From SHZI01 sp964407855 (lineage in GTDB: Bacteria; Pseudomonadota; Gammaproteobacteria; Steroidobacterales; GCA-2729495): a stretch of DNA of 46,792 bases. A program made the translations under genes and the position numbers. The notes beneath the pieces were generated by a model that was given only the letters and a program-made list of their open reading frames with translations, ran no database searches and was not told the DNA's origin. How positions within the stretch are numbered: position 1 is the first letter of the stretch; every line of letters begins with the position of its first letter. The DNA is taken from NCBI GenBank assembly GCA_964407855.1, contig CAYOXI010000013.1:1-46792 (forward strand). The letters run 5' to 3'. Below are positions 24,890 through 33,134 of this stretch, piece after piece.

Positions 24890-25810
24890 ATGCTCCGCCT
24901 GATCCTCCGCCGCCTGCTCGAAGCCATCCCCACGCTGCTGGTGCTGATCGCCGTCACCTTCTTTATGATGCGCATGGCCCCTGGCGGGCCCTTCGACAGC
25001 GAGAAGCGCCTGCCGGTGGAGGTGGAGCAGAACCTGCGGGCGGCCTACCACCTCGACGAGCCGCTGTACCAGCAGTTCGGCCGCTACCTGCTGAACCTGG
25101 CGCAGGGCGATTTCGGCCCCTCCTTCCAGTACCGGGACCGGACCGTCACCGAGCTGATTGCCAGCGGCTTTCCGGTGTCGCTGAAGCTCGGCGGCTTCGC
25201 GATGCTGATCGCGCTGTTCGCCGGGGTGAGCCTCGGCACCTACGCCGCACTCCGCCAGAACCGGCGGGCCGACTACGCCACCATGGCCGCGGCGATGACC
25301 GGCATCTCGATCCCCAACTTCGTGCTGGCGCCGATCCTGATCCTGGTCTTTGCCGTCTACCTCGGCTGGCTGCCCGCCGGCGGACTCGGCGATGGCGGTG
25401 TACGCAACCTGCTGCTGCCCGTGCTCACGCTGTCCCTCACCCAGGTGGCCTACATCTCGCGCCTCACCCGGGGCAGCATGATCGAGGTGCTGCGCAGCCC
25501 GTTCATCCGCACCGCGCGGGCGCAGGGCCTGCCCACCCGCACCATCATCCTGCGCCACGCGCTCAAGCCCGCGCTGGTACCGGTGGTCTCCTACCTCGGC
25601 CCGGCCACCGCCGGGCTGATCACCGGTTCCGTGGTCATCGAGCAGATCTTCGGCCTGCCCGGGCTCGGGCGTTACTTCGTGCAGGGCGCGCTCAACCGGG
25701 ACTACACCCTGGTGCTCGGCATCGTGATCTTCTACGGCACGCTGATCATCCTCTTCAATTTCCTCGTCGACCTGGTCTATGGCTGGCTCGACCCGCGGTC
25801 ACGGTCATGA
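24890..25810 (+). CDS. oppB: Oligopeptide ABC transporter permease (OppB-like)
   Basis: First of two inner-membrane permease subunits. The 306 residues have an N-terminal membrane segment (RRLLEAIPTLLVLIAVTFFMMRM) with the APGGPF sequence that is typical of OppB/DppB, about six membrane segments in all, and the EAA loop RTARAQGLPTRTIILRHALKPALVP that contacts the ATPase. It starts at ATG 24890, fourteen bases after the binding-protein gene, and overlaps the next permease by four bases. Confidence 0.93.
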   Translation: MLRLILRRLLEAIPTLLVLIAVTFFMMRMAPGGPFDSEKRLPVEVEQNLRAAYHLDEPLYQQFGRYLLNLAQGDFGPSFQYRDRTVTELIASGFPVSLKLGGFAMLIALFAGVSLGTYAALRQNRRADYATMAAAMTGISIPNFVLAPILILVFAVYLGWLPAGGLGDGGVRNLLLPVLTLSLTQVAYISRLTRGSMIEVLRSPFIRTARAQGLPTRTIILRHALKPALVPVVSYLGPATAGLITGSVVIEQIFGLPGLGRYFVQGALNRDYTLVLGIVIFYGTLIILFNFLVDLVYGWLDPRSRS

Positions 25811-26715
25811 GCGTCACCCCGCCCACCGCCGCCGCCGCCGAGCTGCCGGCCATCCCCCCGGCGCCCCGCAGCCTCTGGGCGGACGCCATCTTCGCGATCC
25901 GTCGCAACCGGGCGGCCCGGGTGGCGGCCATCGTGCTCGGCGTACTGGTCCTGCTGGTGCTGCTCGGTCCGGTGCTGAGCCCGCATCAGTTCGACAAACC
26001 CGACTGGGACGCGATTGCGCTGCCGCCCGGGGCTACCGGCGGGCACCTGTTCGGCACCGACTCGCTGGGGCGGGACCTCTTCACCCGCACGCTGCAGGCC
26101 GGGCGCATGTCGCTGCTGATCGGCCTGGTGGCCACTTTTGTGAGCCTGCTCATCGGCATCACCTGGGGCGCCACGGCGGGCTTCATCGGCGGGCGCACCG
26201 ACCGGCTGATGATGCGCATCGTGGACATCCTCTACGCGCTGCCCTTCATGTTCCTGGTGATCCTGCTGATGGTGCTCTTCGGCCGGCACATCATCCTGAT
26301 CTTCGTCGCGATTGGCGCCATCAACTGGCTGGACATGGCGCGCATCGTGCGCGGCCAGACGCTCGGCCTGCGGCAGCGCGAGTTCATCGAGGCAGCCCGG
26401 GTGAGCGGCGTGCCTACCCGGCGCATCATTGCCCGGCATATCGTGCCGAACCTGCTCGGCGTGGTCGTGGTCTACGTGACGCTGACCATCCCCCAGGTGA
26501 TCCTCGTCGAGTCTTTCCTCAGCTTTCTCGGCCTCGGCGTGCAGGAGCCAATGACCTCGTGGGGCGTGATGGTCAGTGACGGCGCGCTGGAGATGGAGAA
26601 CGCGCCGTGGATGCTGCTCTTCCCGGCGGCCTTCCTCGCCGTGACGCTGTTCTGCTTCAACTTCCTCGGCGACGGCCTGCGCGACGCGCTGGACCCGCGC
26701 GACCGGAGCGCCTGA
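25807..26715 (+). CDS. oppC: Oligopeptide ABC transporter permease (OppC-like)
   Basis: Second permease subunit. The 302 residues show the OppC-type N-terminal extension, HLFGTDSLGRDLFTR before the second membrane segment, and the EAA loop EAARVSGVPTRRIIARHIVPN. The start overlaps the oppB stop (ATGA) and the stop overlaps the ATPase start (TGATG), so the three genes are co-translated. Confidence 0.93.
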   Translation: MSVTPPTAAAAELPAIPPAPRSLWADAIFAIRRNRAARVAAIVLGVLVLLVLLGPVLSPHQFDKPDWDAIALPPGATGGHLFGTDSLGRDLFTRTLQAGRMSLLIGLVATFVSLLIGITWGATAGFIGGRTDRLMMRIVDILYALPFMFLVILLMVLFGRHIILIFVAIGAINWLDMARIVRGQTLGLRQREFIEAARVSGVPTRRIIARHIVPNLLGVVVVYVTLTIPQVILVESFLSFLGLGVQEPMTSWGVMVSDGALEMENAPWMLLFPAAFLAVTLFCFNFLGDGLRDALDPRDRSA

Positions 26716-28517
26716 TGCCGGGCCTGCTGTCCGTGCAGGACCTGTCCGTGAACTTCCGCACGCGGGATGGCATGGTGCCGGCCGTGCGGGGGCTGTCCTT
26801 CGGGCTGGAAGCGGGCCAGATCCTCGGCATCGTCGGCGAGTCCGGCTCCGGCAAGACCCAGGCGGCGATGGCGGTGCTGGGTCTGCTGGCCGACAACGGT
26901 ACTGCCACCGGCAGCATCGAGCTGGACGGCCAGGAGCTGCTGGGCCAGTCCCAGCGCGCACTGGCCCGGATCCGGGGTTCCCAGGTGGCGATGGTCTTCC
27001 AGGATCCGATGACCGCCCTCAACCCCTATCTCACCATCGGCGACCAGATGAGCCTGGTGCTCCGCCGCCACCGGCCCGACGGCGCCGGCCGCAGCCGCAG
27101 GAGCGCACTGGCCGAATGCGAGCAGCTGCTGGCCGCGGTCAATATCACCGAGCCGGGCGAGCGGCTGCGCCGCTATCCGCACGAACTCTCCGGCGGCATG
27201 CGCCAGCGCGTGATGATTGCCACGGCGCTGCTCTGCCGGCCTGCGCTGCTGATCGCCGACGAGCCGACTACCGCACTGGATGTGACCGTGCAGGCCCAGA
27301 TCCTGGCGCTGCTCGCCGAACTGCGCACGAATTTCGGCACCGCGATCCTGCTGATCACCCACGACCTGGGTGTGGTGGCGGGCCTGTGCGACAGCGTGCT
27401 GGTGATGAACCAGGGCGAGTGCGTGGAGCGGGGCCACGTGGACGACGTGTTCTACGCGCCGCGCACCGCTTACACCCGCGCGCTGCTGGCCGCGGTGCCC
27501 CGGCTGGATGCGCCGGGCCCGGCACTGCCGGCCACGCCCGCCACGCCGCTGCTCACGGTGAGCGATCTCGCCGTGCACTACGCGGTGCCGGGCAAGGGGC
27601 TGTTTGCGCCGGACCGCACGCTGCGGGCGCTGGATGGCGTGGCGCTGACCGTGGCGCCGGGCGAGACACTGGGCGTAGTGGGCGAGTCGGGCTCCGGCAA
27701 GTCAACGCTGGCGCGGGCGGTGCTGCGCCTGGTGCTGCCGGTGCAGGGGCGCGTCTGCCTGCTGGGCCGGGAGATCGCGACGCTGGCCGAGCGCGAGATC
27801 CGGCCGTTCCGCCGCGACATGCAGCTGGTCTTCCAGGATCCGCTGGCGGCACTCGACCCGCGCATGACCATCGGCCGCATCGTCGCCGAGCCGCTCGAGA
27901 TCTTCGAGCCGGGCCTGACGGCCGCCGAACGCAACGCCCGGGTGGAGGAGGCGCTGCGCCAGGTGGGGCTGGACCCGGCCTGGAGCAACCGCTACCCGCA
28001 CCAGTTCTCCGGCGGCCAGTGCCAGCGGGTGGGCATTGCGCGGGCGCTGATCCTGAAGCCGAAACTGCTGGTCTGTGACGAGGCGGTGAGCGCGCTGGAC
28101 GTGACCATCCAGGCGCAGATCGTCGAACTGCTGCTGGAACTGCAGGGCCGCCTCGGCCTCGCGCTGATCTTCATCGCCCACGACCTCGCGGTGGTGCGCA
28201 GGCTCTGCCATCGGGTACTGGTGCTCTACCTGGGCCGGGCGATGGAGCTGTCTGCCGCCACCACGCTGTACGAAAACCCCCGCCACCCCTACACCCGCGC
28301 GCTGCTGGCGGCCGTGCCGCTGCCGGACCCGCGCAAGGAGCGCGCCCGGGGCCGCACGCTGATCACCGGCGAGGCACCCTCCCTGCTGGCCCCGCCCGGC
28401 GGCTGCCCCTTCCGCACCCGCTGTACCTACGCCGTGGAACGCTGTGCCGCCGAGCTACCGGAACTGCGCCAGCTCGACCAGGCCTGGGTGGCCTGTCACC
28501 GCGCCGAAGAAATCTGA
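26715..28517 (+). CDS. Oligopeptide ABC transporter ATPase, fused OppD-OppF
   Basis: One 600-residue protein that carries both ATPase domains of the importer; in many operons these are two proteins. The first domain has Walker A GESGSGKT, signature LSGGMRQR and Walker B LLIADEPTTALD. The second has Walker A GESGSGKS, signature FSGGQCQR and Walker B LLVCDEAVSALD. The C-terminus GGCPFRTRCTYAVERC is the Cys-rich oligopeptide-family domain. Similar fusions are known as YejF and GsiA. I chose the ATG at 26715, coupled to oppC, over a start at 26607 inside oppC. Cys in the second signature replaces the usual Gln or Arg. Confidence 0.92.
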   Translation: MPGLLSVQDLSVNFRTRDGMVPAVRGLSFGLEAGQILGIVGESGSGKTQAAMAVLGLLADNGTATGSIELDGQELLGQSQRALARIRGSQVAMVFQDPMTALNPYLTIGDQMSLVLRRHRPDGAGRSRRSALAECEQLLAAVNITEPGERLRRYPHELSGGMRQRVMIATALLCRPALLIADEPTTALDVTVQAQILALLAELRTNFGTAILLITHDLGVVAGLCDSVLVMNQGECVERGHVDDVFYAPRTAYTRALLAAVPRLDAPGPALPATPATPLLTVSDLAVHYAVPGKGLFAPDRTLRALDGVALTVAPGETLGVVGESGSGKSTLARAVLRLVLPVQGRVCLLGREIATLAEREIRPFRRDMQLVFQDPLAALDPRMTIGRIVAEPLEIFEPGLTAAERNARVEEALRQVGLDPAWSNRYPHQFSGGQCQRVGIARALILKPKLLVCDEAVSALDVTIQAQIVELLLELQGRLGLALIFIAHDLAVVRRLCHRVLVLYLGRAMELSAATTLYENPRHPYTRALLAAVPLPDPRKERARGRTLITGEAPSLLAPPGGCPFRTRCTYAVERCAAELPELRQLDQAWVACHRAEEI

Positions 28518-28536
28518 AAAGGGGACAGATCTATTT
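28517..28536 (+). repeat. Half of a REP-like hairpin at the assembly gap
   Basis: The bases AAAAGGGGACAGATCTATTT directly before the N run match the left half of a palindromic repeat (GGGGACAG-AT-rich arms) that is scattered in many gammaproteobacterial genomes. The other half would lie in the gap. The match is from memory of the motif, not from a search. Confidence 0.55.
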
Positions 28537-28636
28537 NNNNNNNNNNNNNNNNNNNNNNNNNNNNNNNNNNNNNNNNNNNNNNNNNNNNNNNNNNNNNNNN
28601 NNNNNNNNNNNNNNNNNNNNNNNNNNNNNNNNNNNN
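28537..28636. other. Assembly gap (100 N)
   Basis: Exactly 100 undetermined bases. That is the conventional placeholder for a gap of unknown size, so the real distance and content between the transporter operon and the thioesterase gene are unknown. It probably arose at a repeat. Confidence 0.98.
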
Positions 28637-28843
28637 CCGCACGTCGAGGGACACCCCGACGGACAACTCCCCCGCCTGAAGCGTGGACCGCATCAGGCGG
28701 GCGGCGGCCAGCTCCATCAGGGCGATCATCCGGGAGGTGGCAAAGACCTCGGGGAAGTCGTCCTCGGGCGAGATTGACAGGGCCCGGGCCGTGTCAGTGG
28801 CCTGCACGATGAAGGTGGCCTCAGCAGTGTCTCCGACATTCAT
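28637..28843 (-). CDS. Thioesterase family protein (FlK-like), cut by the gap
   Basis: N-terminal 69 residues of a hot-dog-fold protein. The start MNVGDTAEATFIVQATDTA and the stretch VFATSRMIALMELAAARLM, then GELSVGVSLDVR, resemble the family of fluoroacetyl-CoA thioesterase FlK and relatives. An SD sequence GGAGG stands about nine bases before the ATG. The 3' part is lost in the N run. It lies 20 bases after vapC and could be cotranscribed with it. FlK proper acts on a rare toxin; most relatives act on unknown acyl-CoA substrates, so no specific reaction is claimed. Confidence 0.7.
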
Positions 28844-28863
28844 GACGACGCCTCCGGGGGGGC

Positions 28864-29340
28864 TTAGCGACGCGCCCGCCGGCGGGGCCGCTGCTCGCGA
28901 ACCGCGTCCTCCAGCGGATCAATCACACTAAGAAAGTCGAAGCGCCGGAAGTCCCGGTCACGGGTGTACAGCGTCGTGACGCCATGCTGGAGCAGCAGCG
29001 TGGCGAGGTGGGTATCCGGCACGAGGTTGCCCCGGGGCTGCACGGTACCGGCGATGTCCTGATACAGGGACCAGAAGCCGTCCTGTTCCTCGATCAGTCG
29101 CACCTGAGGCCGGGCCAGCAGTGCATCCACGTTATCCATCGCCTCGCGAGGTGTGAGTGGGCGGGTGAACACCGACGGATGGGTGGCGATACGCAGGTAG
29201 GCCATCACCGTGGACCAGGCGAGGCAGCACAGGCTGCTGCCCTCGGCACAGCCCCGCAGAAACTCCCGGGCCCGGCCATGCAGCGGACTCGCCTCATCGG
29301 AGGCGTAGACCAGCAGATTGGCATCGAGGGCGAAGCTCAC
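28864..29340 (-). CDS. vapC: VapC-type PIN-domain toxin (ribonuclease)
   Basis: Toxin of a type II toxin-antitoxin pair; PIN proteins cut RNA, often tRNA or rRNA. The 158 residues show the first acid Asp6 in DANLLVY, the third-site NLVPDTHLATL with Asp109, and TRDRDFRRF with Asp128/Asp130. The second acid normally found in the middle helix is not evident (WSTVMAYLRIATH), but this subgroup often varies there. The start overlaps the vapB stop by four bases. A basic C-terminal tail (RPRRRARR) ends the protein. Confidence 0.9.
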   Translation of the reverse strand: MSFALDANLLVYASDEASPLHGRAREFLRGCAEGSSLCCLAWSTVMAYLRIATHPSVFTRPLTPREAMDNVDALLARPQVRLIEEQDGFWSLYQDIAGTVQPRGNLVPDTHLATLLLQHGVTTLYTRDRDFRRFDFLSVIDPLEDAVREQRPRRRARR

Positions 29341-29570
29341 GGCTCGCCATCCAGGATCCGGTACAGGGCGTCCTTGTCGGAGATATCCACCCGGTTGCCC
29401 ATGGGCTGGCTGGTCCAGCGGAAAGGGACCGGGGGCGGCGACTTCTGACCGGCGGCCAGTGCCTGTGCCAGGAGCTCGGAGGCGAGCTCGCCCAGCGACT
29501 TGCCGGTGGTGGCCTGCAGCCTGCGCAGGTCCCGGAGAATCGGATCAGCAATGTCGAGCGTCGTACGCAT
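29337..29570 (-). CDS. vapB: VapB-type antitoxin (ribbon-helix-helix)
   Basis: Labile partner that neutralises VapC and represses the operon. The 77 residues begin MRTTLDIADPILRDLRRL, a ribbon-helix-helix pattern, followed by GKSLGELASELLAQALA. The C-terminal half should wrap the toxin. The likely promoter (29580-29608) places the transcript start only about three bases before the ATG and there is no SD sequence, so the message may be leaderless. Confidence 0.88.
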   Translation of the reverse strand: MRTTLDIADPILRDLRRLQATTGKSLGELASELLAQALAAGQKSPPPVPFRWTSQPMGNRVDISDKDALYRILDGEP

Positions 29571-29579
29571 GATGCGGTG

Positions 29580-29608
29580 ATGCTAACTCCGTGCGCATCA
29601 GATGTCAC
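29580..29608 (-). promoter_or_regulatory. Promoter of vapBC
   Basis: The minus strand reads GTGACA, 17 bases, TAGCAT: five and four of six consensus bases at ideal spacing. The start site would be near 29573, next to the vapB ATG. Confidence 0.55.
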
Positions 29609-29650
29609 GCGACTAAAACTGAGCGAAATCGTCCGTGGCGTGCCCGAAAG

Positions 29651-29875
29651 CTACCGTACCTGGTGCCGGGCCATGGCCTGCCAGGCGGCTTCCGGCAGTT
29701 CGGTGCCATAGAAGCGGCGGCCGATCGCCACGCGTCGCTCGGTGTCGGTGAGGCCCGGCGGGAGGGAGGAGGCAACCACTGCCCGTGCCACCTCTAACAT
29801 GTCGGAGGCGATGCGCAGACGTTCCGGCGGTGACAGCGCTGCGTGGTGCAGGCTGACCGTGATCTCCATCCCCAA
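29651..29875 (-). CDS. Small hypothetical protein, possible antitoxin-type
   Basis: Seventy-four residues of unknown function, MGMEITVSLHHAALSPPERL onward. The stretch LSPPERLRIASDMLEVARAV and the end TERRVAIGRRFYGTELPEAAW recall a family of small helical proteins often found beside toxin-antitoxin genes; this is recognition by eye only. No catalytic motif, signal peptide or membrane segment is visible. It lies upstream of vapBC in the same direction and divergent to ppa, and may be an unpaired component of another small module. Confidence 0.6.
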   Translation of the reverse strand: MGMEITVSLHHAALSPPERLRIASDMLEVARAVVASSLPPGLTDTERRVAIGRRFYGTELPEAAWQAMARHQVR

Positions 29876-29957
29876 AGTCTAGCCGCCGCCTCGCCCGCCC
29901 AACAAGCCGCAAGAACCATGCGATAGTTGCCGCCATCACCCACACCCGGAGCCCCGC

Positions 29958-30560
29958 TTGAACCTCCTCGAGATCCCCCCCGGCGAAGACGCGCCCTGGG
30001 ACATCAACGCCGTGATCGAGATTCCCCAGGGCGGCATCCCCGTGAAGTACGAGCTGGACAAGAAATCCGGCGCGCTGCGGGTGGACCGCTTCCTGCACAC
30101 CGCCATGTACTACCCGGGCAACCACGGCTTCATCCCGCAGACCAGATCGGGTGACGGCGACCCGGTGGACATCATCGTGGTGGGGCAGGTGCCCGTGGTG
30201 CCCGGCGCCATCATCCGCTCGCGGCCCATCGGCGCGCTGCTGATGGAGGACGAGTCGGGCCAGGACGAGAAGATCATCGCCGTGCCCGTGGACAAGCTGC
30301 ATCCCTTCTACCGGGCGGTGAAATCCTTCCGCGACCTGCCGGAGATCCTGTGTGAACAGATCGCTCACTTCTTCCAGCACTACAAGGACCTGGAGAAGGG
30401 CAAGTGGGTGACCGTGGTGCGCTGGGCCGGTGCCGAGGAGGCCGCGGATCTGATCCGGGACGGGATTGCGCGGGAGTCGGGGATTGTGGAGCGGAGGGGG
30501 AAGAAGAAGGGGGGGAAGGTGGCGGTGGTTGGGAGGAAGAAGGGGGGAGTGAGGCGGTAA
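29958..30560 (+). CDS. ppa: Inorganic pyrophosphatase
   Basis: Soluble family I enzyme that splits pyrophosphate to phosphate and drives biosynthesis forward. The metal ligands Asp66, Asp71 (GDGDPVD) and Asp103 (GQDEK) are all in place, as is the MYYPGNHGFIPQT stretch. The catalytic part ends near residue 175, the normal length; the last 25 residues form a Lys/Arg/Gly-rich tail (GKKKGGK and RKKGGVRR) that is not part of the fold. Translation starts at TTG 29958, preceded by a GGAG. The tail coding DNA is almost pure purine with many G runs. Confidence 0.95.
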   Translation: MNLLEIPPGEDAPWDINAVIEIPQGGIPVKYELDKKSGALRVDRFLHTAMYYPGNHGFIPQTRSGDGDPVDIIVVGQVPVVPGAIIRSRPIGALLMEDESGQDEKIIAVPVDKLHPFYRAVKSFRDLPEILCEQIAHFFQHYKDLEKGKWVTVVRWAGAEEAADLIRDGIARESGIVERRGKKKGGKVAVVGRKKGGVRR

Positions 30561-30590
30561 CTGCTAGTACCGCTGTAGGGGGAGTGACAG

Positions 30591-31008
30591 ATGGGCCTGG
30601 ACGACCGGGACTACATGCGGGAACGCCACAGGGATCGGCCACCTTCTCGCTGGCGCAAAATTCAGCTGGCAGAAGGCCCTGCCGACGGCTATGGCCGTGA
30701 TCGGGCTGCTGTCTGCGACGGTGTGGCTGTTACAGGACGGGCAGCGGCTTGTCAGACCGTTGATGTCGCAGTTCTCCGGGACTCCTCAGCCGGGCTCACT
30801 GCGCGTCAATATCAATACGGCGACGACCCGGGAGCTGGAGTCGGTACCCGGTCTGGGACCGACACTGTCTGCACTCGTCGTTGCGGGCCGGCCCTATAAC
30901 ACCGTAGAGGAGTTGACTCGGGTGCGAGGCATCGGGCCTCGAACGGTCGACTCGATTCGGCCGTTCGTAAAGGTTGAGGGGGAGACGGAGAAGCTATCCA
31001 AGAAGTAA
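30591..31008 (+). CDS. ComEA-like helix-hairpin-helix protein, apparent frameshift
   Basis: A small membrane-anchored DNA-binding protein of the ComEA kind. A strong SD (GGGGGAG) precedes ATG 30591, whose frame starts MGLDDRDYMRERHRDRPPSRWRK, a common N-terminus. The frame that continues as a membrane segment (AMAVIGLLSATVWLL) and two helix-hairpin-helix units (VNINTATTRELESVPGLGP and VRGIGPRTVDSIRP) is shifted by one base. Removing one A from the AAAA run at 30657-30660 would join the two into one protein of about 138 residues. The shorter reading from ATG 30691 gives 105 residues. Sequencing error, real mutation or slippage are all possible. Confidence 0.7.
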
Positions 31009-31050
31009 CCGACGTTCGGGGCCTGCGATACTGCCCATTGACAACTTCAT

Positions 31051-33063
31051 CTATACAACCGGAATTCCAACCTCTCGAAGATAGTCGAAAGTGGAATCAT
31101 AGAATGCCGGAGCCCGTGTGGGATCAGCCGCATCCCCTTTGGGCACGAATATCACCATCCCCTGTCGGGCCCGCGTCAAAAGAACGCGATAGGCGTTCCG
31201 CAAGTAGTTCTGGTTCTCCTCGACCTTGATATTCGTCCATCGACTCCCTCGGAAGTCGTGGAAGCTCCATCCTGAATCTACAAAGCGCAGGTCACCGTCC
31301 CAGGTCACACAAGTCCAGTCCAGCTCGAGGCCCTGTACCTGAAATTCAGTCGCGGCATCCTCCAGATAGAAGCTCGATCGAGTGTCATCCTTGTCATTCA
31401 AGAACCATTTGACCGGATCTACTTCCACACGCACGTCAATTGCATGAGGCTTGAGCCTCTGTGCCTTGGACGACGCTACTAATCCAAAGCGCTCCGAGCC
31501 ACGGGCGCGTCTACGAATCCAATGCTTGGCGACACCCAGGTCACGGGTAAGGACTATTGGATATCGACCCGAAAGAATTGCAAGGTTCTGCTGCGCCTCA
31601 CACTTCTCGCAATCCAGCAGTGCTTTGACGAACGCGGAAACATTCTCGGCTCTGAACGAACGCATGGAAACGGCCAAGTGCAGGCAGTCATCCAGATACG
31701 TCCGTTCTCTCCCCTGAATCGCAGCCAGCGCACCCCCAGCTGCATACTCGCTGTCAGTCAGTTTTGACGAAATGTACATATGCCAATCCGGAAACCGTGC
31801 TCTGATCGCATCTAGCCAAGCCCCAATTCCAGCTTCGCCCACATTTATCTCCTGACCGCCACCCACCAGGCAAATAATCACGGACCAGTCGCTGTGTCGG
31901 TCCATGCTGGAGATCAGGAACTCCGGTTCAGACTGCTCAAACCCTGGGCGATTCTTCCTATCCTTCATGAACTTCGCAGTTTTCGTCAGGTTCCACGCTC
32001 TCTGCGCCTCATCAAAGATAGCAACATGCTCAATTGGGGGTCCGGGTTCGATCAGAGAGTCATCTCGAAAGTGGTGGACGTTCTGAATGAATGCCTTGAC
32101 GCTCTCGCCCACCGTACCCTTGCGCACCTTGTTGCCTTGAGCCTTTCGGCGGGCAACCTCATCGCGGGTTAGCGCCTCTCTAAGCACGGCTACGAGTGGG
32201 GCGTTCCCCGACAAGAAAACCGCATGGGTGGGCTGTTCAAGGTCCCGGCGATGCCTGGTTGCGACATTCAGGCCAACCAGTGTCTTTCCAGCTCCAGGCA
32301 CACCAGTAACGAAACAGATTACCTTCCGGCGCTTATCCATCGCCTCGTCTACAAGTTCGTCAATCCGCCGTGACGTAAGACGAAGGTTCTGGGCCCCAGC
32401 GTCATAGCGTGCGATTGCCTCTACGGAATGTTGTCCATAGAGCGCCCTAGCAGCCTCAACAATCGTGGGCGTCGGATGATAGGGAGCCCGAAGCCACTCG
32501 TCTGCGTCAATCGCGGATGCGTCGATCTTGCGCACCGCACGATCGATGATTGTCCTTATGCCTTGGGCGTTGGCAGTTATGGGCCTATAAACGTGATCGT
32601 CGTCTGGAACCAGGCAGCCGGCTCCCACTTGGGGCGCTTGCGTTGCCACGAGGATGGGTATCAGCGACACCGCATGACTCGCCTTGTGAAAGTTCTTAAG
32701 GTCCAGTGCGTAGTCCCAAACCTGGTCGAGTGCTGCTTGGTCGAAAGCATCGCCACCAACCTTAAACTCGATGACAAATGCAACTGGTCCAACCAAGACA
32801 ACGGCATCGATCCGACGACCCATCCGGGGAATGTTGAACTCCAGATAAAGATTCCCAGACAGGTTCTGCAGGCAGTCACGGAGGATGACTATCTGTGTTA
32901 GCCAGGCGTTGGTCTGGGTTTGGAGGAGCGAGAAGCCGCAGTTCTTGGCGAGCTCCCCAAGTATCAGTTTGGGATCAGTCTCGAGGAATTCCTCGATCGT
33001 CGCGCCATACCACGCGCGCGAAGCCGGCTGAGCGGAAGGACTATCGGGTGCAAAAACATGCAT
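31051..33063 (-). CDS. PD-(D/E)XK nuclease fused to DUF2075 helicase, candidate defence protein
   Basis: A 670-residue two-domain protein. The N-terminal part holds a PD-(D/E)XK nuclease pattern, with Asp86 (RRIDAVVL) and Glu99-X-Lys101 (VIEFKVG). The rest is a superfamily 1 helicase of the DUF2075 type, with Walker A GVPGAGKT at 254-261, Walker B FDEAQ at 350-354, the DUF2075 hallmark LVGGGQEIN, and motif VI AYRVLLTRAR at 624-633. The DUF2075 helicase fold also occurs in Schlafen proteins. No partner gene is adjacent. G+C content is clearly lower than the neighbours, and toxin-antitoxin genes lie on both sides, which points to transfer. An antiviral or anti-plasmid role is inference. Confidence 0.85.
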   Translation of the reverse strand: MHVFAPDSPSAQPASRAWYGATIEEFLETDPKLILGELAKNCGFSLLQTQTNAWLTQIVILRDCLQNLSGNLYLEFNIPRMGRRIDAVVLVGPVAFVIEFKVGGDAFDQAALDQVWDYALDLKNFHKASHAVSLIPILVATQAPQVGAGCLVPDDDHVYRPITANAQGIRTIIDRAVRKIDASAIDADEWLRAPYHPTPTIVEAARALYGQHSVEAIARYDAGAQNLRLTSRRIDELVDEAMDKRRKVICFVTGVPGAGKTLVGLNVATRHRRDLEQPTHAVFLSGNAPLVAVLREALTRDEVARRKAQGNKVRKGTVGESVKAFIQNVHHFRDDSLIEPGPPIEHVAIFDEAQRAWNLTKTAKFMKDRKNRPGFEQSEPEFLISSMDRHSDWSVIICLVGGGQEINVGEAGIGAWLDAIRARFPDWHMYISSKLTDSEYAAGGALAAIQGRERTYLDDCLHLAVSMRSFRAENVSAFVKALLDCEKCEAQQNLAILSGRYPIVLTRDLGVAKHWIRRRARGSERFGLVASSKAQRLKPHAIDVRVEVDPVKWFLNDKDDTRSSFYLEDAATEFQVQGLELDWTCVTWDGDLRFVDSGWSFHDFRGSRWTNIKVEENQNYLRNAYRVLLTRARQGMVIFVPKGDAADPTRAPAFYDSTFDYLREVGIPVV

Positions 33064-33134
33064 CGCACCCAGGATGGCAGCCCGCTCGTGAAAAGTGAAG
33101 GTTCAGACCGATGCTGAGTACGAGTGCCTTCCTC

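Noticed and set aside
27430..27446. CACGTGG in the transporter ATPase gene as a third parS
   Set aside because: The flanks are GGC and ACG, so the arms of the parS palindrome are not present.
29613..30380. 255-codon minus-strand frame opposite ppa
   Set aside because: It is the complement of the strongly supported ppa gene and has no recognisable domain.
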